DNA of 64,000 nt from positions 62,001-126,000 of the forward strand of contig NZ_KQ434758.1 in NCBI RefSeq assembly GCF_001270745.1, given 5' to 3'. The notes under the pieces are model-generated. The model was not told where the DNA came from. It saw nothing but the letters and a program-made list of their open reading frames with translations, and did not search any database. The position numbers and the translations under genes are program-made. Positions 17,010-25,261 of this stretch are shown one piece after another; the stretch's first letter is position 1; each line of letters begins with the position of its first letter. The stretch comes from Jiangella muralis (GTDB lineage Bacteria; Actinomycetota; Actinomycetes; Jiangellales; Jiangellaceae).

Positions 17010-17600
17010 ATGGACACGAACCTGACCACCACACCGGAGAGCGGCGCGCTCCGGCGCGTCCTGGCACGGTGGCCCACGGCGGTCGCCGTCGCGATCTCGC
17101 TCCCCGGCTTCCTGGGCGGCGCGCCGGAGGCCGGCGTGCTCGCCGACAGCCTGGGCAACGCCCTGATGATGCTGCCGCTGGCCTACCTGACGGTCGCCAA
17201 GCTGGGACGGCGCCGGGCGACCTGGCCGGTGGTCGGGTCGATCATCGCGATCGTCGTGATCGCCCGCACGCTCGACCTCGTCTCGCCCGCCGTCGTCCTG
17301 TCGTCGCTGGCGCTCGTCGTACTGGCCTGGAGCGTGGCCGACGGCGAGCTGCGCCGGGACGGCTCCCTGCGCGTGCAGGCGCTCGGCCTCGCCGGCTTCG
17401 GCGTGCTGACGTTCGCGGGGCTGGCACTGCTCGCGACGCGGCCGGACCTCGGCGTCGTCCTGGTCGCGGCCGGCTGGTTCCTGCACGGCGTGTGGGACTT
17501 CGTCCACCTCCGTCTCGACCGGGTGGTGGCGCGATCGTTCGCCGAGTGGTGTGGCGTGATCGACGTCCTATTGGCCGTTCAACTCCTGCTCCTGCTGTAG
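17010..17600 (+). CDS. Integral membrane protein of unknown function
   Basis: The 196-aa product has about six to seven hydrophobic segments (for example AVAVAISLPGFLGG, VVGSIIAIVVIARTL, VVLVAAGWFLHGVWDFVHL) and ends in a leucine run. The HGVWDFVHLR motif is shared by small actinobacterial membrane proteins, but I cannot name a family. It follows the response regulator on the same strand and may be part of its regulon. ATG 17010 is the first start that gives the TM-rich frame; no strong ribosome site is visible. Confidence 0.6.
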   Translation: MDTNLTTTPESGALRRVLARWPTAVAVAISLPGFLGGAPEAGVLADSLGNALMMLPLAYLTVAKLGRRRATWPVVGSIIAIVVIARTLDLVSPAVVLSSLALVVLAWSVADGELRRDGSLRVQALGLAGFGVLTFAGLALLATRPDLGVVLVAAGWFLHGVWDFVHLRLDRVVARSFAEWCGVIDVLLAVQLLLLL

Positions 17601-17645
17601 CACGCTGATCAGTTGAGCCGATCCGTCATTCCAAGGAGATACCCC

Positions 17646-18215
17646 ATGCGATCCCTGATCGTGTCCTGCAACGTCACCGTCGACGGCTACATGGCGGGGC
17701 CGCACGACGACCTCGCCTCGCTCGACTTCATCGCCGACGACCCCGAGCTGGAGAACGACCTGGCCGAGAGGTTCCGCTCGACCGCCGACACCATCCTCGT
17801 CGGCCGCCAGACCTTCCTCGACATGGAGGCGTACTGGACGAAGGTCGACAGCCCGATGGCCGACTGGCTGAACGCCACCCCGAAGGTCGTGCTGACGAAC
17901 GACGACGGCTTCGACGTCAGCATCTGGCCGAACTCGCGGCTGGCCGCGGGCGACGGTGTGGACCGGGTCCGCCGGCTCAAGGAGGTCGACGGCGCGGCGA
18001 TCGTGGCGTTCGGCGGCGTCAAGACCCTGCGCGGGCTGGCCGCGGCCGGCCTCGTCGACGAGTACTGGCTCAAGGTCAGTCCCGTGGTCCTCGGCCGCGG
18101 CAGCTCGATGTTCGCCGACCTGGCCGCGCGCCAGGACCTGACGCTGCGCAGCGCGAAGTCCTACCCGTCCGGCAGCGTCGAGGCGCTCTATGCCACGGGC
18201 GGCGTCAGGCCGTGA
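17646..18215 (+). CDS. Dihydrofolate reductase family protein (RibD C-terminal type)
   Basis: The 189-aa product starts [22 protein letters not shown] and contains [17 protein letters not shown] and [32 protein letters not shown]. This is the fold signature of RibD_C/DHFR-like NADPH-dependent reductases found widely in actinobacteria; the substrate is unknown. A near-perfect ribosome site AAGGAGAT is placed 5 nt before the ATG. The last 11 nt overlap the 3' end of leuB tail to tail. Confidence 0.85.
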   Translation: MRSLIVSCNVTVDGYMAGPHDDLASLDFIADDPELENDLAERFRSTADTILVGRQTFLDMEAYWTKVDSPMADWLNATPKVVLTNDDGFDVSIWPNSRLAAGDGVDRVRRLKEVDGAAIVAFGGVKTLRGLAAAGLVDEYWLKVSPVVLGRGSSMFADLAARQDLTLRSAKSYPSGSVEALYATGGVRP

Positions 18216-19248
18216 CGCGGGCGGCGAGCGCGTCGCCGATCTCGGTCGTGCGGCGCGCCGTCGTTCCCCGCTCGCTCAGGTCCGCCGCGACGGCGTCGAC
18301 GATGCGGCCGGCCTGCTCGGACAGCCCGAGGTGGTCGAGCAGCAGGCTCACCGACAGCACGGTGGCGGTCGGGTCGGCGACGCCCTGACCGGCGATGTCG
18401 GGCGCGGAGCCGTGCACCGGCTCGAACATGGACGGCGCGGTGCGGTCGGGGTTGACGTTGCCGCTGGCCGCGAGGCCGATGCCGCCGGTGATGGCGGCCG
18501 CGAGGTCGGTGAGGATGTCGCCGAACAGGTTGTCGGTGACGATGACGTCGAACCGGCCGGGGTCGGTGACGAAGAAGATCGTGGCGGCGTCGACGTGCAG
18601 GTAGTCGACGGCGACGTCGGGGAACTCCTGGCCGACCCGCTCGACCGTCCGCCGCCACAGGTGCCCGGCGTGCACCAGCACGTTGTGCTTGTGCACGTAG
18701 GTGAGCTTCCGGCGCGGCCGGGCCTGCGCGCGGGCGAACGCGTCGCGCACCACCCGCTCGACGCCGAACGCGGTGTTGACGCTGACCTCGTTGGCGACCT
18801 CGTGCGGCGTGCCGACGCGCAGCGCGCCGCCGTTGCCGACGTACGGACCCTCGGTCCCCTCGCGGACGACGACGAAGTCGACCTCGCCGGGGTCACGCAG
18901 CGGGGTGGCGACGCCCGGGAACAGGCGGGACGGGCGCAGGTTCACGTAGTGGTCGAGCTCGAAGCGCAGCCGGAGCAGCAGCCCGCGCTCCAGCACGCCG
19001 CTCGGCACGTCCGGGTCGCCCACGGCGCCGAGCAGGATGGCGTCGTGCCCGCGCAGCTCCTCGAGCACGGCGTCGGGCAGCGTCTCGCCGGTCGCGTGCC
19101 AGCGCTTGGCGCCCAGGTCGTACGTCGTGGCGCCGACCTTGACGTCGGTGCCCGCCAGCACGGCGTCGAGCACCTTCAGACCCTCGGTGACGACCTCGGT
19201 ACCGATCCCGTCACCCGGGATGACTGCCAGGTTGAGACTGCGCGACAT
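18205..19248 (-). CDS. leuB: 3-isopropylmalate dehydrogenase
   Basis: The 347-aa enzyme oxidises and decarboxylates 3-isopropylmalate in leucine synthesis. It shows the N-terminal [13 protein letters not shown] and the substrate loop [17 protein letters not shown]. Metal/NAD motifs follow: [31 protein letters not shown] and [25 protein letters not shown]. The start at 19248 is supported by a TACGGT -10 box ending 7 nt upstream, indicating a leaderless mRNA. It lies downstream of serA in the order of the minus-strand biosynthetic set. CimA and LeuB can also act together in isoleucine synthesis. Confidence 0.94.
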   Translation of the reverse strand: MSRSLNLAVIPGDGIGTEVVTEGLKVLDAVLAGTDVKVGATTYDLGAKRWHATGETLPDAVLEELRGHDAILLGAVGDPDVPSGVLERGLLLRLRFELDHYVNLRPSRLFPGVATPLRDPGEVDFVVVREGTEGPYVGNGGALRVGTPHEVANEVSVNTAFGVERVVRDAFARAQARPRRKLTYVHKHNVLVHAGHLWRRTVERVGQEFPDVAVDYLHVDAATIFFVTDPGRFDVIVTDNLFGDILTDLAAAITGGIGLAASGNVNPDRTAPSMFEPVHGSAPDIAGQGVADPTATVLSVSLLLDHLGLSEQAGRIVDAVAADLSERGTTARRTTEIGDALAARVTA

Positions 19249-19255
19249 GGCCCAC

Positions 19256-19261
19256 ACCGTA
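19256..19261 (-). promoter_or_regulatory. -10 box of the leaderless leuB promoter
   Basis: On the minus strand TACGGT ends 7 nt before the leuB ATG, and no Shine-Dalgarno sequence is present. Confidence 0.5.
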
Positions 19262-19325
19262 CGACCGTCGTCCACATGATGGCACCTGCGTCCCGCGATT
19301 CGGACGCGGGTCGCGTCGGCCCTGG

Positions 19326-19442
19326 TCAGCGACTGGTACTGGAGAGCTCACTCCGGCCGTACTCGCCGCCGTTGTCGCGACGGTCGATGGCCTCCTGCAA
19401 CGCGTGCCGGGCCTCCAGGGCCTGCTGCTGTTCTTCGGTCAT
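19326..19442 (-). CDS. Possible small protein of 38 aa
   Basis: The frame reads [20 protein letters not shown] at the start and ends [10 protein letters not shown]. The N-terminal half is a strongly charged, probably helical or coiled-coil segment. GGGG lies 6 nt upstream as a weak ribosome site. It sits between serA and leuB on the same strand. I recognise no family; the charged composition makes it look real rather than a chance frame, but confidence is limited. Confidence 0.4.
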   Translation of the reverse strand: MTEEQQQALEARHALQEAIDRRDNGGEYGRSELSSTSR

Positions 19443-19542
19443 GGGCACCCCACTGATGTACTCGGTCGTCCTAGCATATGAAGCTCGACGACCGCCGTCT
19501 CGCGGAATGGCGGTTGGTCTCAGGATGCGAGATCGGAACGCA

Positions 19543-19582
19543 CGGACTCCCGCCGCGCCACCGTGGGCGCGGCGGGAGTCCG
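19543..19582 (-). terminator. serA terminator hairpin
   Basis: CGGACTCCCGCCGCGC (19543-19558) and its perfect reverse complement (19567-19582) flank an 8-nt loop, 17 nt downstream of the serA stop. There is no T tract, as is common in this GC range. Confidence 0.7.
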
Positions 19583-19599
19583 GGACGTACGGAGGAACC

Positions 19600-21189
19600 T
19601 CAGCCGTCGAGGTCGGCGGTGCGGCCCCACTCGGCGCCGATGGCGGCGACGATGTCGTCGAGCACCTGGCCCGGGACGGCCTGGTCGACGGTCATGGCGA
19701 CGAGCGCCTGGCCGCCCTTGCCGGTGCGGCTGACCTGCATGCCGGCGATGTTGACGTCGGCCTCGCCGAGCACCCGCCCGACGGTGCCGACGACGCCCGG
19801 CCGGTCGGTGTAGCGCAGGAACGCCATGTGCTCGGCCGGCACCACCTCGATGTCGTAGCCCAGCACCTCGACGATCTTCTCGACGTGCTTCGGCCCGGAC
19901 AGCGTGCCCGACACGGACACCGTCCGCCCGTCGGCCAGCACGCCGCGCAGCGTGACGAGGTTGCGGTAGTCGGCCGACTCCTCGTCGGTGATCAGCCGGA
20001 CCTCGACACCGCGGTCGGCGGCGATGAGCGGCGCGTTGACGTAGGAGACCGGGTCCTCGACGACGTCGGCGAAGACCCCCTTCAGCGCGGCCAGCTCGAG
20101 GATCTTCACGTCGTGCGCGGTGATCTCGCCGCGGACCTCGACGTCGAGCTGCGTCGCGACGCCGGCGGCCAGCGCGGTGAAGATGCGGCCGAGCTTCTCG
20201 GCCAGCGGGATGCCGGGCCGGACGTCCTCGGCGATGGCGCCGCCCTTGACGTTGACGGCGTCGGGCACCAGCTCGCCCGCGAGGGCCAGCCGGACGGAGC
20301 GCGCCACCGACACGCCCGCCTTCTCCTGGGCCTCGTCGGTGGACGCGCCGAGGTGCGGCGTGACGACGACCGACTCGAAGTCGAACAGCGGCGACTCGGT
20401 GGTCGGCTCGGACGCGAACACGTCGATGCCGGCGCCGGCGACCCGGCCCTCCTTGAGCGCCAGGGCGAGCGCGTGCTCGTCGACGATGCCGCCGCGCGCC
20501 GCGTTGATGACCCGCACCGACGGCTTCACCTTGCGCAGCGCCTGCTCGCCGATGAGGCCGACGGTCTCGGGCGTCTTCGGCAGGTGGACGGTGATGAAGT
20601 CGCTCTCCTCGAGCAGCTGGTCGAGCGACACGCTGCGCACGCCCATCTGCGCGGCCCGCGCGGCCGGCACGTAGGGGTCGTAGGCGATGACGTTCATGCC
20701 GAACGACGACAGCCGCTGCGCCACGAGGACGCCGATGCGGCCGAGGCCCACGATGCCGACCGTCTTCTCGTACAGCTCGACGCCGGAGTACTTGCTGCGC
20801 TTCCACTCGCCGCCCTTGAGCGCCTTGTCGGCCGGGGCGATGTTGCGGGCGGTGGCCAGCAGCAGGCCGATGGCCAGCTCCGCGGCGCTGGTGATGTTGG
20901 ACGTGGGCGCGTTGACGACCATGACGCCGGCCTGCGTGGCGGCCTTCACGTCGACGTTGTCGAGGCCGACGCCGGCGCGGGCGATGACCTTGAGCTTCTT
21001 CGCCGCCGCGATGGCCTCGGCGTCGACCTTGGTGGCCGAGCGGACCAGGATCGCGTCGACGTCGACGATGGCCGGCAGCAGCGCCGCGCGGTCGGCGCCG
21101 TCGACCTTGCGGATCTCGAAGTCGGGCCCGAGCGCGTCGACGGTGGCGGGCGAGAGCTCTTCGGCGATGAGTACGACGGGCTTGGTCAC
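19600..21189 (-). CDS. serA: D-3-phosphoglycerate dehydrogenase
   Basis: The 529-aa enzyme oxidises 3-phosphoglycerate in the first step of serine synthesis. It has the N-terminal catalytic domain with ARAGVGLDNVDVKAA, the Rossmann motif VGLGRIGVLVAQRL, the catalytic HLPKTPET and the C-terminal HLGASTDEAQEKAG region. An intervening domain and a terminal ACT domain (AFLRYTDRPGVVGTVGRVLGEADVNIAGMQ) follow, giving the long mycobacterial-type architecture, which is usually inhibited by serine. GTG start, with GGAGG 11 nt upstream. It shares the conserved actinobacterial neighbourhood with ilvBNC, leuB, ilvE and cimA. Confidence 0.95.
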   Translation of the reverse strand: MTKPVVLIAEELSPATVDALGPDFEIRKVDGADRAALLPAIVDVDAILVRSATKVDAEAIAAAKKLKVIARAGVGLDNVDVKAATQAGVMVVNAPTSNITSAAELAIGLLLATARNIAPADKALKGGEWKRSKYSGVELYEKTVGIVGLGRIGVLVAQRLSSFGMNVIAYDPYVPAARAAQMGVRSVSLDQLLEESDFITVHLPKTPETVGLIGEQALRKVKPSVRVINAARGGIVDEHALALALKEGRVAGAGIDVFASEPTTESPLFDFESVVVTPHLGASTDEAQEKAGVSVARSVRLALAGELVPDAVNVKGGAIAEDVRPGIPLAEKLGRIFTALAAGVATQLDVEVRGEITAHDVKILELAALKGVFADVVEDPVSYVNAPLIAADRGVEVRLITDEESADYRNLVTLRGVLADGRTVSVSGTLSGPKHVEKIVEVLGYDIEVVPAEHMAFLRYTDRPGVVGTVGRVLGEADVNIAGMQVSRTGKGGQALVAMTVDQAVPGQVLDDIVAAIGAEWGRTADLDG

Positions 21190-21324
21190 GGTGGACTAGA
21201 CCTCCGGGTGTGTCGGGCGTGGTGTGACGAGCGCGACACTGGGCCCGGGTGCGACCGAGTGTAACGCCACGTAAACCGGAGCGCACCCGGCGCGACGTAC
21301 GGTGGTCGGTTCGTTACGTCCACA

Positions 21325-22005
21325 TTACGCCGGGTCCGGCCACGTCTCGCCACGCCAGGCAGCGTCCCAGAACATCCACTCGAACCGCGTCGCCCGCGCG
21401 TACGCGTCGTGCATGGCCGCGACGGTGCCCGGGTGCCGGTCGGCCTGCTCGTCGGCGAACGACTCCGCCCGCCGGGTGTCGGCCTCGAACGCGGGGTCGC
21501 CGTACGTGCGCAGCCACGCCTCGTACGGGTGCGCGTCGCCCCCGTCCGCGGCCAGCACCGTCACCAGCTCACGTCCGACCTCGGTGTAGACGCGGAAGCA
21601 CGGCAGCAGCCCGGCCAGCGCGACCCCGGCGGGCGCCAGCACGGCGTCGGCCTGCAGGGTGTGGACGTAGGCGAGGCAGGTCGGCGTCGGCTCCACCGCG
21701 CCGACGGCGTCGTCCAGCGACGCGCCGGCCGCGGCGAAGAGGGCCTCGTGCAGCTGCCGCTCCGCGTCGACGGCGCCGGCGGCGAACCGGGCGATGACGG
21801 CGGCCTGCTCGGGCTCCGGCCAGCGGGCCGCCGTCGTCGCCAGCGCCCGGGCGTAGCGGGACAGGTAGTGCGCGTCGTCGGCGATGTAGCGGAGGAACAC
21901 CTTGCGCTCCAGCGTCCCGTCGGCGAGGCCGGTGACGAACGGGTGCGCGCGGATGGCGTCGTACCAGGGCGCGGCGGCGGCCCAGGCGTCGGCGGAGAAG
22001 GTCAT
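21325..22005 (-). CDS. tenA: TenA-family thiaminase II / aminopyrimidine salvage protein
   Basis: The 226-aa all-helical TenA/PqqC-fold protein contains HPFVTGLADGTLERKVFLRYIADDAHYLSRYARAL. The nucleophilic cysteine lies in LAGLLPCFRVYTEVG, and the C-terminal RFEWMFWDAAW holds the conserved Glu. Thiaminase II hydrolyses degraded thiamine so that the pyrimidine can be re-used. The start overlaps the thiD stop as ATGA, so both are translated from the TPP-riboswitch mRNA. Confidence 0.88.
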   Translation of the reverse strand: MTFSADAWAAAAPWYDAIRAHPFVTGLADGTLERKVFLRYIADDAHYLSRYARALATTAARWPEPEQAAVIARFAAGAVDAERQLHEALFAAAGASLDDAVGAVEPTPTCLAYVHTLQADAVLAPAGVALAGLLPCFRVYTEVGRELVTVLAADGGDAHPYEAWLRTYGDPAFEADTRRAESFADEQADRHPGTVAAMHDAYARATRFEWMFWDAAWRGETWPDPA

Positions 22006-22814
22006 GCGGAGGTCCCTTCCGGAGTCCACCAGGCGTGGAAGTGGTGCACCGGCCCGTGACCGGTGCCGACGTGCAGTTGGTCGGCGGCGCGCAGCGCCTC
22101 GGTGAGGTACGTCTTGGCGTCCCGGACGGCGTCGCGCAGCGGCCGCCCGTGCCCGAGGCCGACGGCGATGGCCGACGACAGCGTGCAGCCGGTGCCGTGC
22201 GTGTTGGCGGTGTCGACCCGGCGCTCGCGCAGCTCCAGCACGCCGTCGTCGTCGGCCAGCACGTCGACCGCTTCCGGCCCGGCCGCGTGCCCGCCCTTGA
22301 CCAGCGCCGCCGGGCCCTTGGCGTGCAGCTCGGCGGCGGCGTCGGCGGCCTCCTCGGGCGCGACGGCGGGCAGCCCGAGCAGCGCCGCCGCCTCGGGCAG
22401 GTTCGGCGTGACGACGCTGGCCAGCGGCAGCAGGCGGTCGCGGATGGCCTCGACCGTCGCGTCGTCGACCAGCCGGTCCCCCGACGTCGCGACCATGACC
22501 GGGTCGACGACGAGGTGCCGGATGCCGTAGCGGCGGGCCGCATCGGCGACCGCCTCGACGACGTCCGGGCTACCCAGCATGCCGGTCTTCACCGCGGCGA
22601 CGTCGAGGTCGGCGAACAGCGCGTCCAACTGCTCGGTGACGAACGCGCCCGGCACCCGGAGGACGCCGGTGACGCCGCGGGTGTTCTGCGCCGTCAGCGC
22701 CGTGAGGACGGCCCCGCCGTACGCGCCGAGCGCCGAGAACGTCTTGAGGTCGGCCTGGATGCCCGCACCGCCGGACGGGTCGGACCCCGCCACGGTGAGG
22801 ATCGTGGGTGTCAT
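22002..22814 (-). CDS. thiD: Hydroxymethylpyrimidine / phosphomethylpyrimidine kinase
   Basis: The 270-aa ribokinase-fold enzyme phosphorylates HMP and HMP-P in thiamine synthesis. Diagnostic stretches are [49 protein letters not shown] and the C-terminal anion hole [18 protein letters not shown]. It follows a TPP riboswitch and overlaps tenA by 4 nt. The ribosome site GGGAGGAG sits about 13 nt before the ATG, inside a GC-rich stem that could hide it. Confidence 0.93.
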   Translation of the reverse strand: MTPTILTVAGSDPSGGAGIQADLKTFSALGAYGGAVLTALTAQNTRGVTGVLRVPGAFVTEQLDALFADLDVAAVKTGMLGSPDVVEAVADAARRYGIRHLVVDPVMVATSGDRLVDDATVEAIRDRLLPLASVVTPNLPEAAALLGLPAVAPEEAADAAAELHAKGPAALVKGGHAAGPEAVDVLADDDGVLELRERRVDTANTHGTGCTLSSAIAVGLGHGRPLRDAVRDAKTYLTEALRAADQLHVGTGHGPVHHFHAWWTPEGTSA

Positions 22815-22865
22815 ACGTCGACGTCAGCTCCTCCCGCCGGGAAGGGAGCGCCGACACCACCACCG

Positions 22866-22943
22866 TCGGTCTCCCTGCGCCGGCATGACCCGGATCAGGT
22901 TCGGCGGGTGTGATCTCAGCCCCATGCGGGGCACCCCGGCCGA
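22866..22943 (-). promoter_or_regulatory. TPP riboswitch (THI element)
   Basis: On the minus strand the conserved core is plain: GGGGTGCC, then GGGGCTGAGATCACACC, AACCTGATCCGGGT and ATGCCGGCGCAGGGA. It lies 52 nt upstream of the thiD start. Between them GCTCC (minus strand, around 22849) can pair with GGAGC (around 22831), which includes the ribosome site, suggesting translational control. The aptamer identity is firm; the switching mode is inferred. Confidence 0.93.
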
Positions 22944-23030
22944 TCGGTACGCCTCTGACTCTAACGGACGCCGACCGCGAGGTCCGAGGGGCGGCGAGGA
23001 CCACAGGGAAAGCTGACAGACTCCTCCGGG

Positions 23031-23861
23031 ATGGAAACGCACGAGGAGTACTCCTGGCGCGGCCGCCGGGTCCACTGGAGCCGGCGCGGTTCGGGTCCCC
23101 CGGTCGTCCTCTGCCATGGCACGCCGTGGTCGTCCGCGCTCTGGGAGCCGTATGCCGACGCGCTGAGCAGCCGGTACACCGTCCACCTGTGGGACATGCC
23201 CGGGTACGGCCGCTCGTCGAAGGACGACGGGCACGACGTCTCGCTGGCGGTCCAGGGCGAGTTGCTGGCCGACCTGCTGCGGTTCTGGGGCGGCCCGCCG
23301 CCGCACCTGGTGACGCACGACATCGGCGGCGCGGTCGGGCTGCGGGCGCACCTGCTGCACGGCGCGCCCGTCGCGTCACTCACGCTGGTCGACGTCGTCG
23401 CGCTGGCGCCGTGGGGGTCGCCGTTCTACCGGCTGGTCGGTTCGCACCCCGACGTCTTCGAGGCGCTGCCGGCGGCGATGCACGAGGCGCTGCTGCGCGC
23501 GTACGTCGCGGGCGCGGCGACCGGCACGCTGACGCCGTCGCAGCTGTCCATGCTGACGTCGCCGTGGCTCGGTGCGGAAGGGCAGCGGGCGTTCTACCGG
23601 CAGATCGCGGCCGCCGACCAGGCGCACACCGACGAGATCGAGCCGCTGTACCCGACGGTCTCGGTGCCGACGCTGGTCGCGTGGGGCACCGGCGACACCT
23701 GGATCCCGGTCGACCGCGCGCACCGGCTCGCCGCCCTCGTCCCGGGCGCCCGGCTGGAGCTGATCGACGGCGCCGGGCACCTCGTCCAGCTGGACGCGCC
23801 GGTCGCGCTGACCGCGCTGCTGCAGCGCTGGCTCGACTCCGTGTCCCCTTCCCCGCGATGA
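23031..23861 (+). CDS. Alpha/beta hydrolase with aspartate nucleophile motif
   Basis: The 276-aa protein has the oxyanion motif HGTPWSS and a nucleophile elbow VTHDIGGAVG with Asp97 in place of the usual serine. The acid is in WGTGDTWIPVD and the base in DGAGHLVQLD. An Asp nucleophile is the hallmark of haloalkane/haloacid dehalogenases and epoxide hydrolases of this fold, so C-halogen or epoxide hydrolysis is possible, but many such proteins are uncharacterised. It is divergent from thiD across the riboswitch. The following gene starts 7 nt after its stop and is probably co-transcribed. Confidence 0.85.
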   Translation: METHEEYSWRGRRVHWSRRGSGPPVVLCHGTPWSSALWEPYADALSSRYTVHLWDMPGYGRSSKDDGHDVSLAVQGELLADLLRFWGGPPPHLVTHDIGGAVGLRAHLLHGAPVASLTLVDVVALAPWGSPFYRLVGSHPDVFEALPAAMHEALLRAYVAGAATGTLTPSQLSMLTSPWLGAEGQRAFYRQIAAADQAHTDEIEPLYPTVSVPTLVAWGTGDTWIPVDRAHRLAALVPGARLELIDGAGHLVQLDAPVALTALLQRWLDSVSPSPR

Positions 23862-23868
23862 TCGGTTC

Positions 23869-24300
23869 ATGGCGAAGACGTACCGGACGACGCTGCCCCG
23901 CCGGCTCGGCAACGCGCTGTTCGGGCCCGCGCTGAAGGCCGGGCTGGTGCCGCCGTACGCCCTGCTCACCGTGCGTGGGCGGACGTCGGGCCGGCCGCGG
24001 AGCACGCCGGTGCGCGTGATGAAGCACGACGACCGGCGCTACCTCGTCGCGCCGTACGGTGCGGTCGACTGGGTGTTGAACGCCCGCGCCGCCGGCGAGG
24101 TGACGCTGCGCCGCGGCCGCTGGCAGGCCGCCTACGCCGTCGTCGAGTGCGAGCCCGCCGAGGCCGGCGCGGTGCTGAAGGCGTACACGCGGGCCGAGCC
24201 GGTCACCCGTCCGTACTTCGACGCCCGCCCGGCCGACCCGCCGTCCGCGTTCGCCGACGAGGCCGCCCGGCACCCCGTCTTCCGGCTCGTCGAAGCCTGA
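23869..24300 (+). CDS. Nitroreductase / deazaflavin (F420)-dependent oxidoreductase family protein
   Basis: The 143-aa split-barrel protein has TVRGRTSGRPRSTPVRVM and YLVAPYGAVDWVLNARAAGEVTLRRG. This is the signature of the DDN-like family (TIGR00026 type) that uses F420 in mycobacteria and relatives. The physiological substrate is unknown. The gene lies 7 nt behind the hydrolase gene, suggesting one transcript, and is convergent with the Clp-N gene. Confidence 0.85.
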   Translation: MAKTYRTTLPRRLGNALFGPALKAGLVPPYALLTVRGRTSGRPRSTPVRVMKHDDRRYLVAPYGAVDWVLNARAAGEVTLRRGRWQAAYAVVECEPAEAGAVLKAYTRAEPVTRPYFDARPADPPSAFADEAARHPVFRLVEA

Positions 24301-24312
24301 CGGGCGCTGGTC

Positions 24313-24915
24313 TCAGACCGCCTTGCTCAGGTCGGCGAGGACCTGCTCGCGGACGGCGCGCGGCTGGATGCCGAGCCGCTCGAACACCGCCCGCGTCTGC
24401 TGGTCGTCGCTGCGCAGCAGGGCGAGCAGGATGTGCTGCGTCCCGATGGCGCCGTCCTTGCGGGCGATCGCCTCGCGCAGCGACAGCTCCAGCGCCTTCT
24501 TCGCCCGCGGCGCGAACGGGATGTGGCTCAGGCGGCCGTCCGACAGCTTGGGGCGGCGGAAGACGCCGAACCGCTTGCCGCGGCCGGACTCCAGCGGCGC
24601 GTCCAACGCGCCCTCGCCGAACGCCTCCTCGGCACGCCGTCGCACCTCGTCGAGGTCGATGCCGAACGCCTTCAACGCCTCGGTGTCCTCGTCGCCCAGC
24701 GGCGCCGCACCGCCGTCGACCGCCACCACCGCGTCGCGGCCCCGCTCCGCCGTCACCCCCAGCCGCGTCAACGTCGCCACCCCCGGCGCGTCGGGCGTGG
24801 CGAGCAGCGCCAGCAGGACGTGCTCGGTGCCGATCCAGCCGTGCCGCAACTCACGGGCCTCCTCCTGCGCCCCGATCACGGTGTGGCGGGCCTCCAGGGT
24901 GAACCGCTCGAACAT
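24313..24915 (-). CDS. Clp N-terminal (double Clp-N) domain protein
   Basis: The 200-aa product begins MFERFTLEARHTVIGAQEEARELRHGWIGTEHVLLALL, the classical first Clp-N repeat. The second repeat is FAPRAKKALELSLREAIARKDGAIGTQHILLALL. No AAA+ module follows, so this is a stand-alone adaptor-like Clp-N protein. It could compete for or deliver substrates to ClpC, or be an unrelated binding module. AGGAGGT lies 5 nt before the ATG. It is encoded 2 nt downstream of the HTH gene, forming a two-gene operon. Confidence 0.85.
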   Translation of the reverse strand: MFERFTLEARHTVIGAQEEARELRHGWIGTEHVLLALLATPDAPGVATLTRLGVTAERGRDAVVAVDGGAAPLGDEDTEALKAFGIDLDEVRRRAEEAFGEGALDAPLESGRGKRFGVFRRPKLSDGRLSHIPFAPRAKKALELSLREAIARKDGAIGTQHILLALLRSDDQQTRAVFERLGIQPRAVREQVLADLSKAV

Positions 24916-24917
24916 CG

Positions 24918-25142
24918 CTACCTCCTCGTGTGCTTCTTGTGCACGGCCTGCCTGCTGACGCCGAGGGCGGCCCCGATCTCCTCCCAGGACCAGCCCTGGC
25001 GGCGGGCGCTCTCGACCTGCAGCGCCTCGAGCCGCTCCACCAGCCGGCGCAGCGCCGCGACCGCCCGCAACCCGACTCTCGGGTCCGGGTCGACAGCTCC
25101 CGCCGCGGCGTCGACCGCCTCTCGTGCTTCCGATCCGGTCAT
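24918..25142 (-). CDS. Small helix-turn-helix protein paired with the Clp-N protein
   Basis: The 74-aa product ends in an HTH: RRQGWSWEEIGAALGVSRQAVHKKHTRR. The N-terminal part is alanine-rich and helical. The start ATG 25142 is fixed by a promoter whose -10 box TTATGT ends 7 nt upstream, so the mRNA is probably leaderless; longer upstream starts are rejected. Two inverted repeats at its promoter suggest autoregulation. Pairs of a small HTH gene and a Clp-N gene recur in actinobacteria; the partner role is inferred. Confidence 0.75.
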   Translation of the reverse strand: MTGSEAREAVDAAAGAVDPDPRVGLRAVAALRRLVERLEALQVESARRQGWSWEEIGAALGVSRQAVHKKHTRR

Positions 25143-25144
25143 GC

Positions 25145-25189
25145 TGTCAACATAAGCTGACAAGGCCGCTGCTGTCAACATGTGTTGAC
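25145..25189 (-). promoter_or_regulatory. Promoter and double operator of the HTH/Clp-N operon
   Basis: On the minus strand TTGACA (25178-25173), 17 nt, TTATGT (25155-25150). The inverted repeat GTCAACA-TG-TGTTGAC (25174-25189) overlaps the -35 box, and a second, TGTCA-N8-TGACA (25145-25162), overlaps the -10 box and start. Both share GTCA/TGAC ends. This is a likely binding array for the HTH protein. Confidence 0.65.
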
Positions 25190-25261
25190 GGGTCGCCGCT
25201 GGCGGTCCGCCGAGCCGGCGATTCACCGACCTTGTCGGACCCGGCCGGTACCGTCCGGACC

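Noticed and set aside
18190-21264. 1024-codon plus-strand frame across leuB and serA
   Set aside because: Antisense to two unmistakable enzymes and without recognisable domains.
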